Positions 1-10,839 are shown, counted from the first letter of the stretch. The stretch is DNA of 24,896 bases from Reticulitermes lucifugus (GCA_026260175.1 JAKCWW010000093.1:28923-53818); one strand, 5' to 3'. The notes: generated by a model from the sequence alone, not told the origin. Numbers and translations: made by a program.

Positions 1-2
1 GT

Positions 3-182
3 CACATCTTGCGTAGAAACTGCCTTCTAAAACACGTGATTGAAGGGAAGTTAGAAGGAAGGACAGAAATGATGGGAAGATGAGGAAGAAGGCGTAAGCA
101 GCTACTGGATGACCTTAAGGAAAAGAGAGAATACTGAAAATTGAAAGAGGAAGCACTAGATCGCACCCTGTGGAGAACAAGG
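3..182 (+). pseudogene. Non-LTR (LINE) retrotransposon ORF, decayed C-terminal end
   Basis: Read in the frame of base 3, this encodes about 60 residues that I recognise as the extreme C-terminal tail of an insect LINE reverse-transcriptase polyprotein. Seen landmarks in order: HILRRNCLLKHVIEGKLEGR, then a basic GRRRKQLLDDLKEK block, then KLKEEALDRTLWRTR. The tail lies after the catalytic RT domain and has no catalytic residues. Two in-frame TGA stops (81-83 and 135-137) interrupt it. The first falls where the family normally has Arg (a CGA to TGA change); the second falls where a Trp is usual. The residues that normally follow WRTR are missing, so homology stops near 182, and the 5' part lies outside the window. 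Family membership comes from memory of similar insect proteins. The exact LINE clade is not assigned. It is a dead copy with no expected function. Confidence 0.8.
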
Positions 183-2064
183 CATCAGCTCCATTAAAAT
201 GAGTAGAGATTATTCCATCTTTTTGGCCAAATGATCATGTGAGAATGGTTTATCCTTCGCAATGTAATCACATTGGCAATGTACATTATCCGAGTTGTAT
301 TTATTACGAGTCTGTATCTGTACGTCTCGGACTTTGGGTCTTTACATGGCTTGGGATAACTGCTGGAAATTATACTGAAGACGTCCAAGGAAGAAAGGAA
401 GTTTTCAGTAGCTAATAGTCGTTTAGCTGTTGAAAACATTCCTCGACCAAACCGAATGTTTATTACCGTGTTCAGAAGATCTCTCCAAGGAATTCAGTAT
501 TCTCTGAATTACTAAAGCACACAATCTTACACTTCATTTATTTGATACTGAATTTAATATTATTCTTCTACTTAGAAGTGGGCCTTGCAAGTCGTCTTTT
601 ACGTTCAAGACTTCCGGCTGCAATTTTATACGCTTTTCTTCCTTGAAATCTTGGGACAGCTGTCGGTGCAACGATAGACTATGGGCTGGACGACTCACGT
701 AAGAATTGCAGCAGGGGCAAGAATTTTGCTTCTACGCCATCTTATCTAGACCCGCTCTTGGGCATTTGCAGCCAATTATATAGAGGATGATCCCCAGGCA
801 TAAAGGGATTGATGTGGAAATATAAGCACTCACCAGCACTTAGCACCGCGGTTGAAACCTCCAGTCCCAAATAAGTTTTCATTGCATCGTGCTTCATTAA
901 GACCAGAAACAATATTGCTTTCATTACAATGCATAATTTGGTTTAGATTTTAGATGCAGCGGTCGGAATCAAATCCAGAACGTTATGGCCATTGCATTCT
1001 CACTACTATATCACTGGATGAACCATACTGGTATTTATAAAGCGAAGTGTACACTTTATCTTCCACATATACAACCGTAAACTTCTACAATGATAAAGTT
1101 TTTTAATGGCAGGCCACAGTGGTATATTATGGGCGTTGAGACGCTCCGCGCATTATGAACATCGAAACTTAATTTAGGTTTTTTGTTTCGCGTTCTGAAG
1201 GATTGTTTTAGATAAGTTGATTATTTTTATGAATTAATATACTTAGACTTTGCTTTTATATGTTACCAAACAAAGCACAATTAATGTACATTTATCACAG
1301 CATATAATCTGCGTTGATGTAAATGTAAGGCCTAAAAGGCATAAAAAGTCCCTGTGTGTGTATAGAATTTCATAAAACATTCTCAGACTTCCATATCCAA
1401 TTTTTGATGCAGTAATTTTCCTGCAGGTGATTTGTAGTTTGCTATAAAGTAATTAATCTCCTAGACAGTTACTCGACCCACTAATGGCCCAGACACGAAA
1501 GCCTCATGAACAGCAATTTCTCGTCCGTTTAATGACGGGGACCTAATTTCATTAATGTAAGGTACGATTCAACCATAAAGTTAATGACTCTGAGCTGTAA
1601 GAATGGCCCACACTGATCTCTGTAAAGTGTTCCTTCACATAACCCTTCGTATTATATTCAGATACGAGGGGAAGGCAATGTTGTAGCAGTGGTTACACCG
1701 AAATCATTTTGGGCGCATACATAACATTTCTGGAGTTTTCTCTATTCCTGTCTTCAAGAAGCTGTTCAAACCCATTGAACAAGAAACCTGTATGTCATTA
1801 TGGTGGTCAAGTTCTTTAAGCAGTTCACAGTTCAAGGAAATCAACGTTCGAATCTGACTGACATTTATGTTATGTGAAATTAAATTCAGAAAGTAACAAA
1901 ATATCACTTTCTGTAGTGGCATATGCATGAATTGGAGATATAAGTTCACAAAAAGGAAAGATAATACTCGAAATATGCATCCTTCTACGTGGGGAAAATA
2001 ATGAATTGGATCTTAAGAAAATGGATGGTGAAGATTTGGTCGCAAATTATCTTCTTCAATTTAG
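183..2064. other. Intergenic, no gene seen
   Basis: AT-rich sequence with many stops in all frames. The only open frames are short (60-81 codons at 194-439, 742-924 and 1704-1949, all minus strand) and show no recognisable domain. The 742-924 frame precedes a GTGAGT donor-like hexamer on the minus strand near 700, which alone is too weak to call an exon. No microsatellite of note is present. Confidence 0.5.
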
Positions 2065-2184
2065 GGTCGAAAGGATAGCTTTTGTCAATATGGTAGGAAA
2101 TTTTGCGTTCCACTAGGAGTCGAGGAACTCCTTTACTAGCTGAAGGACTATAAGATTCTCAGGAAGGACTCTGCTCATGCTGTT
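2065..2184 (-). repeat. Decayed dispersed repeat of coding origin ('VLPENLIVLQLVK' type)
   Basis: Read on the minus strand from about 2178, the sequence gives MSRVLPENLIVLQLVKEF, then a short drifted segment with a stop (TAG), then WNAKFPTILTKA. I recognise this as the commonly repeated insect translation that usually reads VLPENLIVLQLVKKF followed by an aromatic-rich YGTR(K/R)FIT segment. It is normally annotated only as 'hypothetical protein' from a multicopy element. The copy here is short, interrupted by a stop and merges into unrecognised sequence near 2065. Identification is from memory and the parent element class is unknown to me. Confidence 0.5.
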
Positions 2185-4117
2185 AATTTCCTTATCTGAA
2201 GTCCTCTGAAGAAAGAAGTAGGAACAACATTCGAAAATTGCAGGAAACATAAAATGCCCAAACTAATTTTGATGTAAGGTTAAGGTACGACTCTAATGAT
2301 TTATGACAGTACTTTTTTCTGTTTCTGTCACTATAGTTTGAGTCAGAAATGTGCTGCTTAATTTCAGAGGTTTTTCCAAGATAGTATTAAAAAGGACATG
2401 AAATGCTCGCAAAGCTTAACACTTAAAGGCATTTGCGTTCTGTTATTGCTCCTAGATTATAAATTCGTAAGTACTGTGAAGACGAACACTGTGCCAATAT
2501 CTGAAATGTGCTTTGCCGCGTTTTGGACAACACAAATTCAGAGTGTTCTTCGTTTGTTAGCAAGACATTTAAAATAAATTAGGATTTATATAACCAAACC
2601 CACGAAATATCGATCATGCTTGTTTGTTATATTTAGTTCGGCATGTCTTTTCTCGACCTCAGATCGTACCTTACCGACAACACAGTGTGTCTAAATAAGA
2701 ACCAATCAGGGCGACGTATTATCATTGTACGGACACCTTCCTGTGACGTGTCTTATTTTGGTTCGAGTTTAAGGAGGAAAGGCATGTGTTGATTAAGTTT
2801 TGTGAAAGTCGAAAGCATAAAATTTCATGAAAATACGTCCACTGGGAGTAGCGCTGTTTCATGAAAATAGAGACGCTGGCGAATAAACGCACACGACGAG
2901 GCTAGTAGTTGCTTCACGCAACTGTTCACGGACCCGCTTAAAAAGCAATATAAATTATACGAAGGATTAGAGTGTTTCAAAGCCTTTGCAATCACACGAC
3001 AGAAAGATGCAACAATGATTCATTCAGTGGGAAGGATAAAATCTTCGCTTTTCCGAGAGTTTCTGAATGTCCGAAAACTGTGTAAACTTCAGGAAGTACG
3101 GCCATTGGATAACTTAATATTTTTTACTGTTTCGTATGTTATATGTACGAACGTGTAAGTATCAGTAAATCACAAAGTTTATGGTTTTTAACTACATTTG
3201 TATTGGTTAATTAGTCAATGCAAGGAAGCTGTTTCAACTAAATACGTTTTCAGTATATACAATAGTAATACCAACAAATGCACACAAAGTTTTGAAATTA
3301 GTTTATAAACAAAGTGCAAGGATTATGGATCATATAAAGTTGTGTAATGTAGAAACTGATCAAGTACTTTCACAGAAAAACGATTCTGGCAGACTTCAAA
3401 GTACTCTACCTGGAGTGATCGAGGAAACCCACTGAGACTTCAACATGGCAGAGATAATAACCACGCACTTTTTAGGTACAACTGAAAATTGTGCCTCTTA
3501 TTAAGTCAAAAGTTTCTTTCGCTTCGGTAGCTGTGACGTTCAGATATTGGTTCAAAGTGCCATACATGAGTAGTAACGACTGCACAGCTGCAGAGAAATA
3601 TTAACAGATGCTGGAAGAAGCAATTTATAGCTTGTATATCCCCTTTACATTCCAGAAGCCGTAGGCCGGTCTTTCTGGATTGAAATTTCATGGATCGATA
3701 AAACACACAGCTATACTATTCAGTCTCTCTTCCATCACGGCGTAACTAGAGACTACTTAATTTGGTTAGCACAGATACAATAACCTTCCGCAACAAAGCG
3801 AAGAATCAGAGAGTAATAAAAGAATATTAAGTTCCATACTTGGTAGAAGTTCAAGATGCACATCTTACGTACGTATTTTAAAATAAGTTGTTATCTATTG
3901 AGTTTCGTCAATCGACTATCGTTAATTAAATACAGCGCAGTTAACCAAGAATTCGCAGGCTATTTATGAGAACCGAAGTTTCGTTACATTGTCCTAAAAG
4001 CCCGAATCTTGATTGCACACTGAGCTACTCGAATTCATTTTATACCCTTCCGTGCTGTTGAATACACATGTTGGTACCTTCATTATTATCACATCACCAT
4101 CAAAAGTCCCAGAAATA
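2185..4117. other. Intergenic, no gene seen
   Basis: No supported gene. A 13-bp direct repeat, each copy built on the palindrome TTTCATGAAA, occurs at 2823-2835 and 2857-2869. A CCAAT-box-like string lies near 2700, without enough context to call a promoter. The longest frame (3506-3706, minus) has no recognisable homology. Confidence 0.45.
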
Positions 4118-4245
4118 TTTAGGGGAGGCGGAATAGCACAGTTGGCATAGTAACTGGGCTACTGGCCGGAAGAACGCGGAAGCGTGATTCGTTTCCCGAC
4201 AGGGATTAGATGTATCTGATCTATAAAACTTCGAGTTACCGTGAA
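4118..4245 (+). mobile_element. tRNA-derived SINE head, family A, 5' fragment
   Basis: The segment carries an RNA polymerase III internal promoter. The A box TAGCACAGTTGG (4134-4145) fits the consensus exactly, and a degenerate B box, GATTCGTTTCCC, sits at 4186-4197. Around them lies tRNA-like sequence (GGCTACTGGCCGGAAGA then CGCGGAAG) that closely resembles the head of the fuller copy at 17362-17635 on the other strand. The downstream body decays within about 50 bases of the B box, so this is a 5' fragment. It is not a tRNA gene, because the acceptor stem does not close. SINEs of this type are mobilised in trans by LINEs. Confidence 0.65.
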
Positions 4246-4756
4246 TAAGAATGCATGGAGCAATAGCTGCACCCCCCTATATGCTTTTAGGGCTTGCTCT
4301 GGGGTAACTTGGTTTTTGATGTTTAATAAAACACGGTCTATACAAAATTACGAGGATTGTTACAAGCTGTATATGTTACTAAACACAGTACTAGGTACTT
4401 TTATTTTTATTGCTTTGGTTATTCATTAAACAGTCATACAAGATTAAATGTAAATGGGAAGAACAAGCGAAAAAAGCAGAACTGAGCCTAGGGGGAGAGC
4501 AAGAATGTGATTTTGTGTAGGCTATAAACAACATGGATAAGACACGAATTTTTCAAATCATAATAAATAGATAAAATATGGTCATTAGCAATATAGTGGA
4601 GCTGCACTGGCAAAAACCTAGTGTTACCAGTCACATCAGAAGATTTTTATTTGAAACTCAACTAAGAAACGCTTAGTATTTTTATTAAACAGTGTTTTAT
4701 CGCCGTGATAAGCAGAAGCTACAACTAGTGATAAAGTGATTTACAAATGGCCAGCG
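4246..4756. other. Intergenic, no gene seen
   Basis: A 62-codon open frame at 4241-4429 begins inside the SINE tail and has no recognisable domain. Nothing else can be supported here. Confidence 0.45.
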
Positions 4757-4780
4757 ACACACACACACACACGCACACGA
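4757..4780. repeat. (CA)n microsatellite
   Basis: About ten CA dinucleotides with one CG interruption and a trailing CACACGA. Confidence 0.9.
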
Positions 4781-5052
4781 CATCTAAACAATAGACACAT
4801 ATACATAATACATATATCTATATTTAAAAAGATCGAAAAAATCGCAACCAAGTTTTTTATAGAGCTACTCCTTGCTAACAAACTAGTCGAAAATGTTACA
4901 CAGCATATGTTCTGAGACCTTTACTGTTCGAGGTACGTCACAATCAAATTGGGTAACACATTTTAGCAGTGTTGTCACAACGACAACACGCTTTGTTAGG
5001 TGTATCACGACACACAGTGTAGAGTAGGGCCGAGTTTTGATCGGACGGTCAT

Positions 5053-5461
5053 GAAATACACACACAACAGCACTGCAACATGCTGTTCACCCTCGGTACC
5101 TGTAACAATCGAGCTGCTACTGATGGACAGGAATTCACACTACATTATTCTGGCCGACGTCATCCAAAAGGTAATCAGTTTCGACGACTGTGACAGCGTC
5201 TCCATGGGACATGAAATGTAACCCCTACGGCACTTGTGAATGCAGGTCGCCCATGACAAACACTAGCGCATAAAGGTGCCATAATTGCAGCTCTGGAAAG
5301 ACATATGTAGAAGCTCACGCGATATCACTCGAGAATTGGGACTATCCTCACCGAGAGTCCTCGAAGTAGGTATTTTTGCCAGTCAGCTGAATTCATAGGA
5401 GTTTTCACGAAATGTACATCTGTTTCCACACGATCGTCCTCCACGCCTACTGCACGTGTAA
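5053..5461 (+). pseudogene. DUF4817-type helix-turn-helix transposase, N-terminal remnant
   Basis: Frame 1 from about 5053 reads CNMLFTLGTCNN (5074-5109), then SGRRHPKGNQFRRL (5149-5190), then NVTPTALVNAGRP (5215-5253), then GAIIAALERHM (5275-5307). After a frameshift near 5310 the second frame continues with RSSRDITRELGLSSPRVLEV (5309-5368), QLNS (5384-5395) and FSRNVHLFPHDRP (5402-5440). This order matches the DUF4817 and winged-helix part of insect transposases of the Tc1/mariner (IS630) type, which normally continue into a DDE catalytic domain. No DDE domain is visible here, so the copy is 3' truncated. In-frame stops are TGA at 5191, 5212 and 5254, plus TAG at 5308 and 5396. At 5254 the family residue is Arg, as expected from CGA to TGA decay. 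A 73-codon open frame at 5000-5221 in another frame is a shadow of this remnant. Assignment is from family memory; decay is seen directly. Confidence 0.72.
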
Positions 5462-5624
5462 CTACAAGGCGCCCTTCCTTTAATTGTTTTATACATTTGC
5501 CATTTGACGGTGACGTATATCTCGGAAAATAAACGCCTCAGAAAATCTGTTGCATTAAGTTTTCGACTTTTTTTTAAAACAAGGAATTACACTATGGAAA
5601 ATTTCTCAACACATTTCTTTTCTC

Positions 5625-5625
5625 C

Positions 5626-5664
<39 letters not shown>

Positions 5665-5667
5665 CAC
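5625..5667. repeat. (TA)n microsatellite
   Basis: A pure TA run of about 14 units, a single TG step, then further TA units and a short CA tail. The surrounding 109-codon open frame (5504-5833) owes part of its length to the run, which translates as alternating I and Y. Confidence 0.93.
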
Positions 5668-6689
5668 ACTATGCGTAGCAGCCATCAAACATACAGGACA
5701 GAGAAAAGACGGGACCAGAAACATACTACAAATACAAAAGAACTCCCACTATTCTGTTTATAATATTAGAAGGGAAGCAGGCCTCATAAATTCTTACTGG
5801 AACTGCAATAATTCTTCATATACTTTCTGCTGAGATCAACTTCTCTGTTTTGTTTCAACTTTGTGTGAACTGTATGTACTTCTGCGTTATAAACATTGAT
5901 ACGCCGTGACTATATCGTCACATGGCATTCTCTAGGCTTTTTTTATATGTTCGAAGGTATATTTTTTCTTCTGTTATGATTTATACCTACTGCAGCATAC
6001 GTATTGGAATACCATTCAGACAGGAAACAATCCAGTACCATGACTTGAACAACAGCACGCGACAGCTTGGAACGGGAACAGTGAAGTGATGTGTGTGTAT
6101 ACATACGGAAGGGCAATATGGCTTTTATTCTATAGCTCTCACCCTGTGTGAATATTGCAATGTGGCCAGTAATGTTGACCATCTTCCATCTGTTATTACG
6201 CTATTAAATGGGAATGAGATAACTCTTTATACAAGGGGTGGATATATCGAAATTTGAGTGGTTGACGGGCCATGCAGTCTGGTTAAGGACCGGTAATCAG
6301 AAAGTGGTTTAATAAATGTAATCATATACCAGTTAAAAATGTGTAAGGTATAGAAAAGGGTTTTTTGACATGGTAATGGACTTCAAATGAGATGCGGAGA
6401 ACTTCTTAAGTAGCTGAGTAAAGGTAACTATTTCAAGAAAACCCCTACAATTAGTTTTGTTACGATAAGCTGATCTGCAAGATGTCTGAAGTGGTCGTCC
6501 TAGGATGAATCTGGATAGATCAGTCGGTCGTTCAACAGTCTAAGGCGGATTCTTCCAGAAACTGATGTTCTAACGAAATACGGATTTTCATTTTATAAGT
6601 AGATCTGTTGGGTTGAAATATTACTGACGTGTTCTAATGACGATTATAAATAACGATGATATTTGTAGCTTATTTAACGCTATTGTCAC
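5668..6689. other. Intergenic, no gene seen
   Basis: No recognised coding, RNA or repeat signal. The open frame 5943-6182 (minus) is 79 codons long and shows no known motif. Confidence 0.45.
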
Positions 6690-6915
6690 TTTCTAGACAA
6701 CGTAGTGTCGAAGGTAGAAAAATATGAGTAGGGAGCATCGGTGAAATAAGAATTGATAACTGAAGCACTCGGAGAAGGGCCTGTCGCAGAGCTACTTTGT
6801 CCACCACAAATCCTATATAGAAATTTTCTGGGATGTAACTATGTCCTCTGCGGTGAAAGGACAGCGACCAACCGCCTGAAATATGAAACGGCCTTGATTG
6901 ACATGTTGATGGCGA
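6690..6915 (-). mobile_element. SINE-like repeat, family C, degenerate copy
   Basis: The minus strand contains an 18-base core GGATTTGTGGTGGACAAA (plus positions 6796-6813) that is identical to the core at 10030-10047. It is followed, as in that copy, by a CAGGCCCTTCTCCGAG-like block, a pyrimidine-rich block and a short tail ending CCGATGCTCCC. Upstream of the core a degenerate tRNA B-box-like segment can be discerned near 6835. Translated, this is the familiar GFVVDKVAL junk peptide of insect genome annotations. That explains the 83-codon frame here, which should not be called a gene. The family name is not known to me. Confidence 0.62.
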
Positions 6916-6920
6916 TATCA

Positions 6921-6952
6921 AATAATAATAGCAATAATAATAATAATAATAA
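6921..6952. repeat. (AAT)n microsatellite
   Basis: About ten AAT trinucleotides with one AGC interruption. It lies directly beside the family-C repeat. Confidence 0.9.
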
Positions 6953-9480
6953 ATGTGGTATCCGTAATTAAACTTTGTTACATGTATAATGAATCAGAAG
7001 GAGTTTGAAGAATGTGAAAACTTGTAATTTGAACTGAAATGTGCTATCATCAGAATACAATCAAAATATAAAAAATAGTTTTTATCCATCACAGAAGCAT
7101 ATTTCAGAAAATTCCAACATTTTCATAATGCACGGTGTAGAATGTAAGCAATCGTATAGAATTATCTACAGCAGTTCAAGTATCTATCGACGTTTATGAA
7201 ACACAAGAGATGATAATACTTCAGCAAAAAAACAGGATATTGCTTCGGGTTGGATGTATATAATTCCGCCTACTTGTAGTCGGAAATTAATATAAAAATA
7301 CTGGGAGTAACTCTACTCTTATTTGGGATTTGATATTTTCAAAATTTGAAAATTTACAGGTACTCTTATTTTAGGTAACAGGGTTACAATTTACCTAATA
7401 TTTTTATAATTAAGGCCTAATACTTAAATAAATATGAAATCCATTATAATAAGGCACAATATTTCCTTTTCAATGCAAAAGTTAATGTAAGAAATCTCGT
7501 AATATTTCCAACTAATAAGTATATATGTGTGTATAGGTCTATATATCCGATAACCATCACATTAAGTTGTGTAATAGTGCCGATACACGTTCGAGTCTCT
7601 CTTAAAGTAAACAGAACCTCAATAATATTTCTCTATGCGCCCATCCTGTGAATACAGTTCTATATTCCCCTTGAAATAAAGTAAAATTACAGAAAGACTG
7701 GAAAGTCGTAACACCTGTTGATTATTCATGGCCATGGACCCACAAACGCAGTGATCACGTTTTGCAGTGAACGGTTGCTAAGCAACGCAGCCGCAGTATA
7801 TATAGATCGCTTTATGCATTATGAAACCGCTTATGTTCGCCAAGTACACAGAACAGAGACAGATCAACGAGGAAAGGCAGATTAAATGGAGAACAAATTG
7901 TACATTATTTCTTACAGATCTGTCGATGCCTTGCTTTTCGTTACACTGCGATAATAGGCTGCATACTAACCCCTGAGCTGTGGCTGTAAGGTGCTTTATA
8001 CACGTGATTTGAACGTTGCGTTTAGTAGTGCAGATACCTACTGAACGGTTGGAATGGAATCCCATTCCGAATAGCTGCAGCACGATGAATGTTCGGAACA
8101 TTCCTTCCACATCAGTTCCCTCTCTCTATCTCAAAACTGTCATTATACTTCTGCTTCTGTCATTTCCTTCTCATAGCAAGACTGCTCTATGTGGTACAGC
8201 ATTTCCAGAAGTTTGTACATTTTAATCCACATTTAGTCTGGAAAGCTGAAACTGGATGACAAAAAGGAGAAAAACTAATAATGTATTAAGTAATAATGAA
8301 TTATGGCACGTATCTAGTGGAAAACCAGTAAGCTTGTCCTTGTCAAGACCCCGCCAACGACAGGAATGTTTGTGTGTGTGTGTGTGGGGGGGGGGTGTGT
8401 GTGTAATTTTCGTCATTCTACTCAATTCAATAACAACTTTTCAAGTTTGGACATCAGACCATTTGATGCATCATATTCAGATAAACAGAGACTTAATATG
8501 TCCTTCATAAATATTTTTATTGTTTAGAAAGCCCGGAATATCGGACAAACTTCCCGTGCGGAATGGAGAGAAATATTCAAATTTAAAATTACTTTTAGAT
8601 ATTTCATATCACGTAGGTCTTAAACAGGCCTTGCAGTACACCACGACTAATAAAGAAGACGTCTCACGTGGGTGAGAATTTAACAGATAAGTCCTCCTCT
8701 GACTGGTTCGTCTGCAGCCGACTCCACTGCTTTTCCTCGTCCTTGGCGTCATCTTTCAGACTTCAGCGCAACTTTAATAGAGGATACAATACCAAACAAA
8801 AGCAAGGCAGTCTTTATCGTTTTACGGACCCAAAGGATTCAATGTTAATACTGGACCTATACGTTTATAAAAATGCCACCTCTCTCGTTTCGAATTTCGA
8901 TTTGAAATATTCATTTATCCTTGTAAAATAATATTTATTTCTATCCAACATGCTATTATTTATTATTTATTATGGATATATAGCAGGTGGCGTTTTCAGA
9001 TACATTTGTCACAGTAGACTCTAATTACAGGAAATGAATGACACCGAAGTTCTAACCAAAAGAGTCCCACAACTCTCGTATTTACTGCAGATGTCTCATT
9101 AGCAAACTGTAAAGGCTCAGTGGCTTCCGGTGTTTGGTGGTTATCATCGCGTTGTAAAACTTTATTACTCAAATTGTCTTCAAATTCAACCAACAAATTA
9201 AAGTTGTTTTCATGATCAGTTCGCTTTGCAACATTTTTCGGAAGCAGCTTTCATCATCACGCGAGTATACATTCTCAAATCTCTTCAAATAGCCATTCAT
9301 GCTTACATTAATAGCGTAAAATATTAAACAGCACTATGTTACATGTGTAGAATATATGGGCTGTCACTGTAGACTTTTTTTGTTTTATCCCAACCTACTT
9401 CAGCCAAACCACAGCTACCACCCACCATCTGACTTAAGTCTAGCTAAAGTAAACTAAATTATAATAACCATGTTTTTTTC
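6953..9480. other. Intergenic, no gene seen
   Basis: No supported gene. Open frames of 110 codons (7778-8110, minus), 87 codons (8668-8931, plus) and 66 codons (8996-9196, minus) have no recognisable domain. The 8996-9196 frame begins at TTG, not ATG. A TATATATA string at 7797-7804 is not accompanied by any convincing transcription unit. Confidence 0.45.
8369..8404. repeat. Compound (GT)n-(G)9-(GT)n microsatellite
   Basis: An alternating GT run, then an uninterrupted run of nine G, then GT again. Overlapping open frames on both strands owe part of their length to it. Confidence 0.92.
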
Positions 9481-9734
9481 TTTTCTGTGGCACAACACCC
9501 CAATTCTAGCTTAGGCAGCCTAACTGCTGAGGTTTCTACATCACACACAATTAGACACACACACACAAAACCGGTAAGATTCCTCTGATCGTGTGATCAG
9601 CTCATCGCAGAGGCCGCTATCTGCACAAAACACAAGAGATGAACATATATGCCCTAAGCGGGATTGAAACCCATGATTCCAGCAATGAGAGAGAGTAGAC
9701 CTACGGCTTAGATCGTATGGCCACCGGGGTCTGT
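9481..9734 (-). mobile_element. tRNA-derived SINE, family B, copy 1
   Basis: On the minus strand, from 9734 leftward, the head reads GGTGGCC, then TCTAAGCCGTAGGTCT (A-box region, 9707-9722), then a B-box derivative GGGTTTCAATCCCG (9658-9671). The body includes GATAGCGGCCTCTGCGATGA and a 3' segment GGGGTGTTGTGCCACAGAAA. Every block recurs in the same order in the copies at 12765-13022 and 22520-22776. The GGTCTAAGGCG-type A region and the spacing resemble a class II tRNA such as tRNA-Leu, as the likely ancestor (inference). A CA microsatellite (about 9541-9567) lies within the body. This is not a tRNA gene, because the anticodon arm and acceptor stem do not close. Confidence 0.75.
9541..9567. 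repeat. Short (CA)n tract inside a SINE
   Basis: Two CA runs separated by ATTAGA, within the body of the family-B copy. The equivalent segment of the copy at 12765-13022 has only a short CA-rich string (CACTCAGACACACCACAC), so the tract probably expanded after insertion. Confidence 0.75.
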
Positions 9735-9964
9735 AGATTCAACAAATGTCCGTAATGTAATTCAACCTCTGTCACGAGAGATAGTGGAAAGACCCGTATT
9801 CGAACGGTACCGATTCAACAAAATACGACCAAACGCCCTGGGCTTCAGATAAGCAGTCACCCTCTCGGGTCATTCCAGGCCAAATAGTAGGCTTGTCTGG
9901 AGTTATTACACTGTACACAACAAATACATGAGAAACGGCTGTTACAGAGGGAAGCAGAGCCACA

Positions 9965-10110
9965 ACTCAGGAGGTTCTCCGTCATTTCTCCTCCACGGAG
10001 GTCCGGTTCGTTCGAACGGTAGACACGTGGGATTTGTGGTGGACAAAATGTAACTGACGCAGACTTTTTCTCAGACCATTTCGGTTTCCCCAGTCAATTG
10101 TTATTGCAAC
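9965..10110 (+). mobile_element. SINE-like repeat, family C
   Basis: A pol III B-box-like segment, GGTCCGGTTCGTTCGAACGG (10000-10019), is followed by ACACGTGGGATTTGTGGTGG and the core shared with 6796-6813. Then come a TTTTTCTCAGACCATTTCGG block, TTTCCCCAGTCAATTG and a short AT-rich end. The sequence just upstream (about 9835-9964, containing GGGCTTCAGATAAGCAGTCA and AGAGGGAAGCAGAGCCACAA) may be the 5' part of the same repeat. I could not confirm that from a second copy in the window. Confidence 0.65.
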
Positions 10111-10280
10111 AGTATTTATATTCATTAATCTACAATCAATGCTATATAGTGTAGATACCGACTAAGTTGCTACATAAATCCAAAATTTTCAAATTTTGTT
10201 ATTCGGAAAAACTGAATGGAATTGACAATTCGGGAATCCTGAGGATAAATGTGTGAATAACAGTAAAGCAGTCTTAAAGC

Positions 10281-10530
10281 AACGGGACAGCATGCTCAGT
10301 ATAGTGACCAGGCTACGGGATTACATGCCGGGAAGCCGTGGTTTTATTCCCGGCGCAGCCAAAAGCCTTCAAAACGTCAGACCTGCCCTGGGGCCCACCT
10401 AGCCTCCTACACAGTGGGTAATGGGATTTATTTCCCCAGGGGTAAACCTGTTAGAGCATTAAGCTAGCCTGTCAACTCCACATAATGCCAAGGTTAGGAA
10501 GGAGTGTAATTGTACTTCCACTCCTCCTTA
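10281..10530 (+). mobile_element. tRNA-derived SINE, family A, head and body
   Basis: A tRNA-like head (CAGTATAGTGACCAGGCTAC, then GGGAAGCCGTGGTTTTATTC with a degenerate B box at 10339-10351) leads into GGCGCAGCC. The body holds ACCTGCCCTGGGGCCCACCT, AGCCTCCTAC, TTTCCCCAGGGGTAAACC and AATGCCAAGGTTAGGAAGG. The head order and the short CCTGG and GGGGTAAA body blocks agree with the 17362-17635 copy. The typical TTTACCTTTA 3' end is missing at the end of this block, but one is found at 10861-10897. Confidence 0.65.
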
Positions 10531-10839
10531 CGCAGTATAATTGCGACAGTACGAGAGGCACGGGAGCGACTTTACCTCGATTTACCGAAAAGTTCGGATC
10601 ACACGGATTACGAAAATTTAGAACACATTATTACGTATAGGGCATGATATACATATTGTAACAGTACGTACTATGTATATAACATTGCATTAGAATATCA
10701 ATATATACTACTACAATAGAATAATAATAACTTTTAAGTTACATTTTAAAGAAATAAAAACATCCTCTTTCATTTAAGGCTCATAAAAGCCGAAAGCATC
10801 GACTCGGGCGAAACGGTAATCCGATCAGTCGGGACTCGG
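10531..10839. other. AT-rich spacer between two SINE parts
   Basis: About 300 bases of AT-rich sequence lie between a SINE body and a matching SINE 3' end in the same orientation. It could be a later insertion that split one element, or plain sequence between two independent fragments. No terminal inverted repeat or target duplication was recognised at its edges. Confidence 0.35.

Noticed and set aside
5504..5833. 109-codon frame as a gene
   Set aside because: It is extended by the TA microsatellite (an IYIYIY run), with nothing recognisable on either side.
7797..7804. TATATATA as a TATA box
   Set aside because: AT-rich context and no transcription unit downstream.
7778..8110. 110-codon minus-strand frame with hydrophobic stretches
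   Set aside because: No signal peptide plus mature domain pattern, no family match, and Cys- and Ile-rich composition typical of chance frames in such DNA.
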